Assembly: GCA_050187415.1 (NCBI GenBank)
Contig: JBFWXN010000017.1
Span: forward strand, 16,930 to 80,929
DNA from: Ga0077555 sp050187415
GTDB taxonomy: Bacteria > Pseudomonadota > Alphaproteobacteria > Rhizobiales > Hyphomicrobiaceae
Reading direction: 5' to 3'
Length of the DNA stretch: 64,000 bases
Under the pieces are notes generated by a model. It was not told the origin of the DNA, searched no databases, and saw nothing but the letters and a program-made list of their open reading frames with translations. Each line of letters opens with the position of its first letter. Within the stretch, counting starts at the first letter, position 1. This document shows, piece after piece, positions 53,478 through 61,749 of the stretch. The translations under genes were made by a program, and so were the position numbers.

Positions 53478-54194
53478 CTACTTGCCGACCCAGTCCGCCT
53501 TCACCTCGTCGCAGCGCGGGCCGATGAAATCGTTGATGTCCTCGACGAGCGTGCTCTGGAGGACATTGAAGGTGTTGTCGGTCGCCGTCGCCGTCCACAT
53601 GGCGCCCTTGATCAGGGTCGGCGCTTCGATCTTGCCCCAGTTGAGCAGGGCTTTGACGGCCTTGCCCTTGGCGAAGGTTACCTTGGGCGAGAACTCGAAA
53701 TTGATGTGAGCCGGGTCGGCCTTCTCGCGATCGACCTCACAGGCGACCTTATGCTTGTCGAGCGCCGCCTCGTAGCGATCGTTCGTCAAGGCCTTGGCCA
53801 GCATGTCGCCCTTGAGCCTGACTTCGGCGGTGCACTTGACGCGTCCCCAGGGCCACGACACCTTGGCCTTCTCGAGCATCTTGCTCAATTGCTCCTTCCG
53901 CCACGATTTCAAGACGTTGCAGGAGACGTCAGATGTCTCTGCCCGGTGATTGTGAAAGGCAGCGCAGATGCGCACCTTGCATGCCTTGCGGGCGTCGCGC
54001 TCGGCTCGTTCCTCAGGCGTCAGATCAACCGTCTTGAGTGCTGGCACAGTGGCGCCGGACGGGCTGGATTGCGCGAGCACGGGACCGCCGAAACCCACGG
54101 TCACGAAAAGCGAGACGATCAAGGCGCCGGGACGCATTCCAGCGGCTGTGCGCGCCCGTTTGTCCGTTCCTGCCCTGCCGATCGACAACAGCAT
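53478..54194 (-). CDS. Secreted protein of unknown function
   Basis: A 238-residue protein. The ATG at 54194 has a strong purine-rich site (GGGGAGAGG) just upstream, and a long n-region leads to a hydrophobic signal (GALIVSLFVTVGFGGPVLA, cleavage near LAQSS). The mature part has four to five Cys (ACKVRICAAF, VSCNVL, VKCTAEV, VACEVD, RCDEVK) and a helical N-terminal part. No known domain was recognised; it may be disulphide-bonded in the periplasm. Confidence 0.75.
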   Translation of the reverse strand: MLLSIGRAGTDKRARTAAGMRPGALIVSLFVTVGFGGPVLAQSSPSGATVPALKTVDLTPEERAERDARKACKVRICAAFHNHRAETSDVSCNVLKSWRKEQLSKMLEKAKVSWPWGRVKCTAEVRLKGDMLAKALTNDRYEAALDKHKVACEVDREKADPAHINFEFSPKVTFAKGKAVKALLNWGKIEAPTLIKGAMWTATATDNTFNVLQSTLVEDINDFIGPRCDEVKADWVGK

Positions 54195-54371
54195 GCCTCT
54201 CCCCTCCCCCGTACCGATCCGCCCGCTATCCGAGTTGCGCAGCACGATCGCCATGTCCGGCGGCAGCATTGTGACAGGCCGACGGCCGCTTCGGCCTTGA
54301 CGAACGAGCCCCGGTGCCTGCAATAAGGGGTTTCGCTGCGAAGCCACATTGCCCAGAGCCGCAGCGCGTGT

Positions 54372-54448
54372 GCCGCCTTAGCTCAGTTGGTTAGAGCGCT
54401 AGATTGTGGATCTAGAGGTCCCCCGTTCGAGCCGGGGAGGCGGTACCA
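54372..54448 (+). tRNA. tRNA-His (GTG)
   Basis: Acceptor GCCGCCT pairs with AGGCGGT, giving a G1-U72 pair, discriminator A73 and encoded CCA. D-arm GCTCAGTTGG and T-arm GTTCGAGCC are normal; the anticodon loop TTGTGGA gives GTG. There is no G at position -1 (the base before is T). This is the alphaproteobacterial tRNA-His type that lacks G-1. Confidence 0.95.
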
Positions 54449-54619
54449 TTTCCAGAACATTTTCCTTGCCCTCGGACGACGGTATCGGTGGCCGCCCGGC
54501 ACCCGGCCTTCATGCATCGTGAGACGCATTGTGAGAGGGGCGATTGCGCCCTAGCATGGTGTCGTCAGCGGCAAGGTTGGCCCCGGCTTTGTGACAATCC
54601 GAACGAGAAAGGCGAAGGC

Positions 54620-54991
54620 ATGTCCGCCCGCACGCTCGCAGAAGCGATCTCGGACTATGGGCCCGAGGCCTATTTGCTGACGGTCGGCAAGGACGGGCCG
54701 CATACGACGCCCGTATCGGTGCGCCTCGACGGCGAAAAGATCGACTGCGCCATCGGCCCGTCGGCGGCGCGCAACATAGCGAGCGTGCCGAACGTATCGC
54801 TTTTCTGGCCGCCACGTGACGCGGGCGGATATGCGATGTTCGTCAACGGCATCGCCACAGGGGTGCAGCGGCCCGACGGCGGACACGAGGCCGCCATCAG
54901 CCTGACCAAGTCGGTGCTGCATCGCTCCGGCCCAAGGCCGGCCGATGGCACCAGCGCCTGCGAATCGGACTGCAAGCGGCTCGCCAGATAG
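54620..54991 (+). CDS. Pyridoxamine 5'-phosphate oxidase-like FMN-binding protein
   Basis: A 123-residue split-barrel protein. The ATG at 54620 follows GAAAGGCGAAGG. Pattern AYLLTVGKDGPHTTPVSVRLDGE, IGPSAARNIASVPNVSLFWPP and FVNGIATG is the PNPOx-like flavin-reductase fold of small single-domain proteins. It is short, and may bind F420 or FMN. It is a single gene after tRNA-His. Confidence 0.8.
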   Translation: MSARTLAEAISDYGPEAYLLTVGKDGPHTTPVSVRLDGEKIDCAIGPSAARNIASVPNVSLFWPPRDAGGYAMFVNGIATGVQRPDGGHEAAISLTKSVLHRSGPRPADGTSACESDCKRLAR

Positions 54992-55020
54992 CGGCGACGA
55001 ATGCGGGAGCGATCGGTGCG

Positions 55021-56028
55021 TCAGGCGCCAGCAAGCCGGACGACCTGCTTTCCGACATTACCGCCCGACAACATGTTGATGAAGGCGGCAGGTGCCTGCT
55101 CGATGCCTTCGGCCACGGTCTCGCGATACTTCAAACGTCCTTCGCGATACCAGGACATGAGCTGGTCGAGAGCCTCGTCGCGGCGCGCGAGATGACCGCC
55201 GATGCGGAAGCCCTGCATCATGGCGCACTTGTCGAGCAACTCGCCGATATTGCGCAGGGGGCGAGCCTCGGTGGCGTTGTATTGCGAAATCTGGCCGCAG
55301 ATCGGGACGCGCGCATTCTGCGCCAGATGCGGCAGGACGGCATCGAGAATGTCGCCGCCGACGTTGTCGAAATAGATGTCGACGCCGCCGGGCGCGGCCG
55401 TGGCCAGGGCCGGCCCGATGGGGCCCGCCTTGTAGTCGAGACAGTCGTCGAAGCCGAGCTCGCGGACAACGTGCCGGCATTTTTCCGGACCTCCGGCGAT
55501 GCCGATGGCACGGCAGCCCAGGATACGTGCGATCTGCCCGGCTGCGCTCCCGACGGCGCCTGCCGCAGCCGAGACGACGACGGTCTCGCCCGACCGTATG
55601 CGCGCAATGTCCACGAGGCCGACCATGGCCGTTGCGCCGGACTGGCCGATAAGACCCAGGGCGAGGGATAACGGTGCAAGATCGGCCGGCAGTTTGCGCA
55701 ATCCCCGGCCGTTCAGCACCACGTGCTCGCGCCATCCGAACTCGCTCTGCACGGCGTCTCCGGGCGCGAAGTCCGGATGACGACTTTCGATGACGACGCC
55801 CGCGCCGCGGCCGACCATGACGTCACCGATCTCGAGAGGATTGGCATACTGGCCGTGGCCGCCCCCCATCATGCGGCGGAAGTAGGGATCGATCGAAAGA
55901 TAGTGCGTGCGCACGAGGACCTGGCCCTCGGCGGGTTCGGGCATCGGAGCTTCGACCAGGCGGAAGCAGGATGCCTCGGGCATGCCCTCGGGCGCACGCG
56001 CATAGATCATCTGCCGATGTGTCGGCAT
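55021..56028 (-). CDS. NADP-dependent MDR oxidoreductase (CurA/PTGR-like)
   Basis: A 335-residue medium-chain reductase without zinc ligands. The ATG at 56028 is used, with GGAGAGGG eight bases upstream. YLSIDPYFRRMM and GQSGATAMVGLVDIARIRSGETVVVSAAAGAVGSAAGQIA are the family segments, with DIYFDNVGGDILDAVLPHL and GQISQYN near the end. The family reduces alpha,beta-unsaturated ketones (curcumin, prostaglandins, alkenals). It is divergent from the GMC oxidoreductase gene. Confidence 0.92.
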   Translation of the reverse strand: MPTHRQMIYARAPEGMPEASCFRLVEAPMPEPAEGQVLVRTHYLSIDPYFRRMMGGGHGQYANPLEIGDVMVGRGAGVVIESRHPDFAPGDAVQSEFGWREHVVLNGRGLRKLPADLAPLSLALGLIGQSGATAMVGLVDIARIRSGETVVVSAAAGAVGSAAGQIARILGCRAIGIAGGPEKCRHVVRELGFDDCLDYKAGPIGPALATAAPGGVDIYFDNVGGDILDAVLPHLAQNARVPICGQISQYNATEARPLRNIGELLDKCAMMQGFRIGGHLARRDEALDQLMSWYREGRLKYRETVAEGIEQAPAAFINMLSGGNVGKQVVRLAGA

Positions 56029-56247
56029 GCTGTCGACCCTCTCCATCGCTGGCGTCCGAACAACGATGGCACCGAACGCGCGAGGCCGAAAGCGTGTCGG
56101 AGACGCTTCGCGTTGCAGGTGCGCATCGCCGGCGGCGGGAAATCGGCGGTCACACGCCTTGATGCTTGCCGGACGCCGCCCACCCGCGCTCATTGCTCCG
56201 CAGGCTGCGCGGTGCGACTGCCAGGGCGCGGCCTGCGGGGAGTGGGG

Positions 56248-58047
56248 ATGGAAGCGGCACCGGATTTCAGCGAGGCGCGCGAGGCCGATCTGACGAAGCT
56301 CTACGACGTGATCGTGATCGGCTCGGGCGCGGCCGGCGGCACGGCGGTCAATGTGCTGACGGCCCACGGCCTCGACGTGCTGCTCCTCGAGGCCGGACGC
56401 CAGATCGACACGACCGAAACGCTGAAGTCGATGGAGTGGCCCTACGAGCATGCCCGACAGGGCGATCTGCCGCCGTCTTACAAAGTGCTCGAGGAGGAGG
56501 ACTACCGCAAGCTGACGCCGCCCTACGGTCGAACGCTGACGCGCTACAAGACGGTCGCCAATTGGCAGCAGACGGGGGGTGGACCGGACTACACCAAGGA
56601 TCTCTTCGTCAACGAGCGCGAGCACCCCTACACGGGCACGCGCTTCTCGTGGGTGCGCTCACGCGTGCTCGGTGGCAAGACGAACGTGTGGGGACGGCTG
56701 GCGCTGCGTCTTTCGGACTACGACTTCAAGGCGGCCTCGCGCGACGGCTATGGCATCGACTGGCCGATCTCCTACGCGGACATCGCGCCCTATTACGACA
56801 AGGTGGACCTGTATCTGGGCATCTCCGGCGTGCGGGAAGATCTGCCGTGGCTGCCGGACTCGATCTACCAGCGCCCGATCAAGCTCAACCCGGCCGAGGT
56901 GCACGTGCGGGAAAGCCTCGCCGGCACGGGCCGGCTGCTGACACCGTTCCGGCTCGGCGTGACGACGGACGGGCTCAGCCACAACAAGTACCGCTCACGC
57001 TGCATGGGACGGGGCGGCTGCTTCCGCCGCGTGGGCGGATGCGACATTCACGCGGCGTTCGACAGCCAGACCGGGTGGATCTATCCGGCGTGGGACACGG
57101 GCCGGCTGGCGGTGCGCACCAATGCCGTCGTGCACGAGGTCACGGTGGATGCCCACACGGGGAAAGCGCGCGGCGTCGCCTTCGTCGATGCCGTTACGCG
57201 CAAGAGCTATGAAGCGCGGGGCAAGGTCGTCGTGCTGGGGGCCTCGACGCTGGAATCGACGCGCATCCTCCTTCTATCACGCACCCGCCAGCATCCGGAG
57301 GGCCTCGCGAACACGTCGGGTCATCTCGGGCGAAACCTGTGCGAGCATGTGCTGGGTCCGCGCGTCGAAGGAATTTACAAGAGCCGGGTGGGCAAGCCAG
57401 CCGTCAACGATGATGGACGGCCCGGGGGATTCTATGTGCCGCGTTTCCGCAATCTCGACAACGGCAGCAAGCAAGGATCGTTCATCCGCGGCTATGGGCT
57501 CGAGGGGTCGAGCGGGTGGGAGATGTTTCCCGAGCAGGCAATGCTGATGCCCGGCTGGGGGGCCTCGTACAAGCGCAAGGTGCGCGATCACGCGGGCGCA
57601 TTCATCTACATGTATGGTCTCGGCGAGGTGCTGCCGCGGCACGAGAGCCGCGTGACGCTCGACCGACGGGTCAAGGACGCGTGGGGCATTCCTGTGCTGA
57701 ACTTCCAATACGCCTATGGCGAGAACGAACGCGCCATGTGCAAGGACATGACCAGCTCGATGCAGGAGATGTATGAAGCGGCGGGCCTCGAGATCACCAA
57801 GGTGCACAGCGACCCGCTGGTGGAAGGCTCGTCCGTGCACGAAGTGGGAACGGCCCGCATGGGCGTCGATCCTCGGCAAAGCGTGCTCAATCGGTGGCAG
57901 CAGTCGCACGACGTGAAGAACCTCTACGTGGTCGACGGGTCGGGCTTCGTGTCGGCCGGCTGCCAGAATCCGACGTGGACCATCATGGCGCTTGCCTGGC
58001 GCGCCTGCGATCATCTGGCGGGCGAGTTGAAGCGCGGCAATCTCTGA
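56248..58047 (+). CDS. GMC-family FAD oxidoreductase
   Basis: A 599-residue glucose-methanol-choline oxidoreductase. The ATG at 56248 follows GGGGAGTGGGG; earlier codons in the frame overlap the divergent gene. FAD motif VIVIGSGAAGGTAVNVL (~22-38), VRSRVLGGKTNVWGRLALR, then the C-terminal SSVHEVGTARMG and LYVVDGSGFVSAGCQNPTWTIMALA with catalytic His/Asn region. With the gene downstream it forms a membrane-bound or periplasmic dehydrogenase of the gluconate/fructose dehydrogenase type. No cytochrome c subunit gene is nearby. Confidence 0.92.
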   Translation: MEAAPDFSEAREADLTKLYDVIVIGSGAAGGTAVNVLTAHGLDVLLLEAGRQIDTTETLKSMEWPYEHARQGDLPPSYKVLEEEDYRKLTPPYGRTLTRYKTVANWQQTGGGPDYTKDLFVNEREHPYTGTRFSWVRSRVLGGKTNVWGRLALRLSDYDFKAASRDGYGIDWPISYADIAPYYDKVDLYLGISGVREDLPWLPDSIYQRPIKLNPAEVHVRESLAGTGRLLTPFRLGVTTDGLSHNKYRSRCMGRGGCFRRVGGCDIHAAFDSQTGWIYPAWDTGRLAVRTNAVVHEVTVDAHTGKARGVAFVDAVTRKSYEARGKVVVLGASTLESTRILLLSRTRQHPEGLANTSGHLGRNLCEHVLGPRVEGIYKSRVGKPAVNDDGRPGGFYVPRFRNLDNGSKQGSFIRGYGLEGSSGWEMFPEQAMLMPGWGASYKRKVRDHAGAFIYMYGLGEVLPRHESRVTLDRRVKDAWGIPVLNFQYAYGENERAMCKDMTSSMQEMYEAAGLEITKVHSDPLVEGSSVHEVGTARMGVDPRQSVLNRWQQSHDVKNLYVVDGSGFVSAGCQNPTWTIMALAWRACDHLAGELKRGNL

Positions 58048-58055
58048 GCCTGGAC

Positions 58056-58625
58056 ATGAGAGCAAGCGACATCGCCGGCAGGCGGGAATTTCTCAGGCTG
58101 CTTGCGGCGGCGGGGGCGACCGGGTTGGCGAGCGCGGGCGCGGTGTGTCCGGCAACGGGGCGCCCACGCCAAGACGCGGCGACGTCAGCGACAAAATTCT
58201 TCACACGCGCCGAGTTCGCGGCACTGGACGAAATCGCCGAGATGATCGTTCCCGGCGACGAGCGCTCGGGCGGGGCTCGCGCGGCGCGCGTCGCCGAAAT
58301 GATCGATGGCCGGTTGGCCGAAAGCCTCGACCCGGCATGGCGCAAGAGCTGGAAGGACGACCTTGCCGAGATCGATCGCCTGTCGCGGGCACAATTCCGC
58401 CGGAGGTTCATGGAGGCGACGCCCGAGCAGCGCGCCCGGTTGATGGACCTGATCTCTCGCAACGAGGCCGATCCAAAGGCAGCGGGCGAGTATGCGTTCG
58501 GAACGATCAAATGGACGGTGACCGAGACCTACTACCGGACGCGCATCGGCATCCACGACGAGATCGGATACCAGGGCAATGTCATCCAGGACGAATTCAC
58601 GGGCTTCGACGTGTCCCAGGGTTGA
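58056..58625 (+). CDS. Gluconate 2-dehydrogenase subunit 3-like protein
   Basis: A 189-residue protein eight bases after the GMC gene. It starts with a twin-arginine signal (GRREFLRLLAAAGATGLASAGA), so the complex is probably exported through Tat, with the FAD subunit carried along. The mature region FFTRAEFAALDEIAEMIVPGDERSGGARAARVAEMID is the Gluconate_2-dh3 pattern. The small subunit supports the flavoprotein in sugar-acid or polyol oxidation. Confidence 0.9.
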   Translation: MRASDIAGRREFLRLLAAAGATGLASAGAVCPATGRPRQDAATSATKFFTRAEFAALDEIAEMIVPGDERSGGARAARVAEMIDGRLAESLDPAWRKSWKDDLAEIDRLSRAQFRRRFMEATPEQRARLMDLISRNEADPKAAGEYAFGTIKWTVTETYYRTRIGIHDEIGYQGNVIQDEFTGFDVSQG

Positions 58626-58742
58626 GCCGATGGATCATTGAAACCCGAGCGACCGGCACTTGGCGGCGACAGCGAGACGCCGATGGACGAGGCGAGCGTC
58701 GTCTGCTGCCGATTTGCTGCGGGCAGCGATACACACGACCAG

Positions 58743-59225
58743 TCAGCTCCGGTCGGTCGGAATCCAGAGCATGAAGACGGTCGCCGCGATGGCAGCGCCG
58801 GCGACACACGCCAGGAGGACCGGTCTCGCCAACCCCGACCCCACCGATGTGACGAGCACCGACACCCAGGCCAGCGAGACCGCCGCCAGTTTCACAGCCG
58901 GTCGAACCGCGCGACGCTCTTCGAAACGGTTCGCCTCGGCCAGCGCGTGGCTCAGCAGCGGGATGTGCTGCAGGCGCTCGTACAGGGTGTCGCTCGAACG
59001 CGCAAAGGCCCAAAGTGCGATCAGCAGAAACGGTGTGGTCGGCAAGCCGGGTAGAATGGCGCCGGCGATGGCCAACGCCGTCGCAACGCATCCGACCAAA
59101 ACCAGTATCGATCGCTTGATCAAAGTGACGCTCGCCCTCAGGCTTTCGCGACGGTCCGCGCGCTTACGCCGAGGACGGAACAGTGATCGCAAGTTGAAAT
59201 CCGCCCTTCGAGGCGACACTGACAT
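58743..59225 (-). CDS. DUF454/YbaN-family membrane protein
   Basis: A 160-residue inner-membrane protein with two or three helices. The ATG at 59225 is used, but earlier in-frame starts exist. The hallmark reads LVGCVATALAIAGAILPGLPTTPFLLIALWAFARSSDTLYERL, typical of YbaN/DUF454. Function is not known. It is divergent from the DsbA-family gene. Confidence 0.85.
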   Translation of the reverse strand: MSVSPRRADFNLRSLFRPRRKRADRRESLRASVTLIKRSILVLVGCVATALAIAGAILPGLPTTPFLLIALWAFARSSDTLYERLQHIPLLSHALAEANRFEERRAVRPAVKLAAVSLAWVSVLVTSVGSGLARPVLLACVAGAAIAATVFMLWIPTDRS

Positions 59226-59457
59226 GACCTGCGCGGCGAGGCCGGTCAACAGGCTTCGCACCCGAGACATGTCGCCGCAAAGCCCCACCGGACCGCTCCG
59301 CAGCAGAACCGCGGGCGTCCCATGACGGCGGGGCGGGAGCTCCGACGGCAGACGGGCAGGACCAAGCGGGCGCGATTCGACAGTCGCGACCGGCTTCGCT
59401 AGGGTCCCCGCAATACATTCCGGCCATTTGGTCCACCAACGCCGAGGAGGCTCGCCC

Positions 59458-60147
59458 ATGACTGAAACAGATCCCCGCGCCGGCCATGGTGTCGCCCTTC
59501 CCGTGACGATCTACTCGGACGTCATCTGCCCGTGGTGCTATGTCGGCAAGCGGCGGTTCGAAGCGGCGCTCGGCGCACCCGGCGTGCCGGAGCGCATCGA
59601 GATCTCCTGGCGGCCGTTCGAGCTCAATCCGGATATGCCGGATGCGGGCATGGAACGCGCCGCCTATCGCGCCGCGAAATTCGGTGCCGAGAAAGCCCGT
59701 CAGCTCGACGAGCAGATGGCCGAGACGGGACGCGAGGTCGGCATCGCCTTCGCGTTCGACCAGATGAAGCGCACGCCGAGCACGCGTCTTGCGCATCGGT
59801 TGATCTGGCAGGCCGGGCGCGAGGGCCGCACCGCTCAGAATGCCGTCGTCAACCGGCTGTTCGAGGGATATTTCGAAGAAGGCCGCGACATCGGCAGCAA
59901 GACCGAGCTGGTGGCCCTCGCCACCGAGGCCGGTCTCGACGAGAAGGCGGCCAAGGTGGCGCTCGATGCGGAGCACACGCTCGAAGCCGTGCTCGATCTC
60001 GAGGACGCCGGCATCCGCATGGGCATCCGCGGCGTGCCGTTCTTCATCCTGATCGACAAGTATGCGGTTTCGGGTGCGCAGCCGCCAGAGGTCTGGCGCG
60101 ATGCCCTGCCGCAGATCGCGGCGGAGGCGGCAAAAGGTCAGACGTAA
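59458..60147 (+). CDS. DsbA-family oxidoreductase (FrnE-like)
   Basis: A 229-residue cytoplasmic DsbA-family protein. C24-P-W-C27 (DVICPWCYVGKRRFE) is the active site, followed by the helical insertion of the FrnE/HCCA group and a cis-Pro segment (RGVPFFILIDKYAVSGAQ). The ATG at 59458 follows GAGGAGG. FrnE-type enzymes catalyse thiol-disulphide exchange and protect against oxidative stress. It is convergent with the HAD gene. Confidence 0.92.
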   Translation: MTETDPRAGHGVALPVTIYSDVICPWCYVGKRRFEAALGAPGVPERIEISWRPFELNPDMPDAGMERAAYRAAKFGAEKARQLDEQMAETGREVGIAFAFDQMKRTPSTRLAHRLIWQAGREGRTAQNAVVNRLFEGYFEEGRDIGSKTELVALATEAGLDEKAAKVALDAEHTLEAVLDLEDAGIRMGIRGVPFFILIDKYAVSGAQPPEVWRDALPQIAAEAAKGQT

Positions 60148-60180
60148 CAACCGCCAGGGCGCGTACCCGATCGGGCGCCG

Positions 60181-60834
60181 TCAGCGCGGCGGCGGCCCGG
60201 GCAGCAACTCCGGCAGCTCGCTCAAGTTCTCGATCCGGTGGTGCGCGTGGCTGGCCTCGGGCCAACCCCACTGCGCGCGCCCCCATGGGCCCCGCCGGAT
60301 CAGGATGGGGTGCATGCCGGACGCGCGCGCGGGCAGCACGTCGTTGTCCACGCGATCGCCCACGTAGGCGATGTGATGGGGATCCATGCCGGCCGCCTCG
60401 ATCACCTTGACGAAGAACTGCGGATCGGGCTTCGACACGCCCCACCCCTCGGACGTGGCGATGAAATCCGCGGCGAGCCCGCTCTCGCGCAGCATCGCCT
60501 CGGCCGTGGCCGGCTGATTACCGACGATGCCGATGAAATAGCCGCGCGCCTTCAGGACCGAAAGCGCATCGGCCGCGTCGTGATAGATATCCTCGCGGCC
60601 GATCACGAATTTCTTGCCTTCCGCCTCGCGCTCGGCCCGCGCCGCCTTGAAGTCGAAGCCCGGCTTCACCGCCGCGAACACGTTCTTCACCGGCTGGCGA
60701 TCGGCCATCGCCGCCTCGATGCGCTCCAGGAAGAATTCGTAGGTGACGCCCATCCGCATGGCGTAGTCGGCATAGAGCCGCTTCTCGTCGACCAGCGTCT
60801 CGCCGACATCGAAGAACACGGCGCGAATGGTCAT
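60181..60834 (-). CDS. HAD-family hydrolase
   Basis: A 217-residue HAD enzyme with nucleophile region FFDVGETLVDEK, motif II IVGNQPATA, motif III Lys (GVSKPDPQFF) and acidic motif IV (YVGDRVDND). It is a phosphatase or dehalogenase-like enzyme. It is the last gene of a BVMO-SDR-HAD series on the minus strand, 83 bases after the SDR stop. Confidence 0.9.
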   Translation of the reverse strand: MTIRAVFFDVGETLVDEKRLYADYAMRMGVTYEFFLERIEAAMADRQPVKNVFAAVKPGFDFKAARAEREAEGKKFVIGREDIYHDAADALSVLKARGYFIGIVGNQPATAEAMLRESGLAADFIATSEGWGVSKPDPQFFVKVIEAAGMDPHHIAYVGDRVDNDVLPARASGMHPILIRRGPWGRAQWGWPEASHAHHRIENLSELPELLPGPPPR

Positions 60835-60917
60835 GGGATCGGCTCCTGCTCAGCGCGAATCGGGGCAACTCGGCGGCGGCCAGTGCGAGACCGGCCGGCG
60901 CGTGATCGAGCGGCACC

Positions 60918-61691
60918 TCAGTAGATCGTGACGCCGCTGTCTACCGGGAAAACCTGCCCGGTTGTGATCGCCGCCTCGTCGGAGGCCAGATACACGGCCA
61001 TGTCGGCGATATGGATCGGCTGGCCGAGCCCGAACAGATGGCTGTCGGCCATTTTTGTCAGCGCCGGATTGAGTTCCAGCAGCTTCTTCACCCGGTCCGA
61101 CAGCGTCGCCGAGGGCGCGATCGCGTTGACGCGGATCTTCTGTTTCGCATGGTCGAGCGCCATGGCCCGCGTCAGCGACGCCACGCCACCTTTGGCCGCC
61201 CCGTAGCAGGCCCGCCCGGGGACCGCCATCAGCGCCAGGTTCGAGGCCATGTTGATGATCGCGCCGCCGCCCGCCTTGGCGATCTCGGGGATTGCGACCT
61301 TCGAGCACAGGAACGTGCCGAAAAGGTCGAGCTTCATGACGCGCCAGAACTCCTCCTCCGACGCCTCCGTCACGGGGCCGTCCTGCGGCGTCGATCCGCC
61401 CGCGTTGTTATGGAGCACGTCGAGCTTGCCGAAGCGCGTGACCGTCTCCGCCACGGCGGAGACCACCGAGGCCTTGTCCGTCACGTCGCAGTGGATGAAG
61501 TGCGCGTCGCCGCCTGCGTTGCCGGCCATCGATCGCGCCGACGCCGCTGCTGCCTCGCCCAGCTCTCGGTTGATCTCGGCGACGACCACCTTGGCACCTT
61601 CCTCGACGAACCGCTCCGCCGTCGCGCGGCCGATGCCGCCGCCCGCGCCGGTGATGAAGGCGACTTTCCCCGCGAGACGTGGGCCAGGCAT
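60918..61691 (-). CDS. Short-chain dehydrogenase/reductase
   Basis: A 257-residue classical SDR with an intact active site: TGAGGGIGRATAERF, NNAGG, INMASN (Ser) and YGAAKGG (Tyr, Lys). The C-terminus fits the FabG/alcohol-dehydrogenase-like group. It is 58 bases after a Baeyer-Villiger monooxygenase gene on the same strand, so alcohol to ketone oxidation feeding the monooxygenase is a sensible joint role. Confidence 0.93.
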   Translation of the reverse strand: MPGPRLAGKVAFITGAGGGIGRATAERFVEEGAKVVVAEINRELGEAAAASARSMAGNAGGDAHFIHCDVTDKASVVSAVAETVTRFGKLDVLHNNAGGSTPQDGPVTEASEEEFWRVMKLDLFGTFLCSKVAIPEIAKAGGGAIINMASNLALMAVPGRACYGAAKGGVASLTRAMALDHAKQKIRVNAIAPSATLSDRVKKLLELNPALTKMADSHLFGLGQPIHIADMAVYLASDEAAITTGQVFPVDSGVTIY

Positions 61692-61749
61692 GGCAGTCCT
61701 CCGTGTGCTGTGGCGTGGTGGCGAGCGATGGTTGCCGATGGCCGCGATG

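Noticed and set aside
55723..56247. N-terminal extension of the GMC oxidoreductase
   Set aside because: The extra residues are unlike the family and overlap the divergent MDR gene; the ATG at 56248 has a good ribosome site and puts the FAD motif at a normal position.
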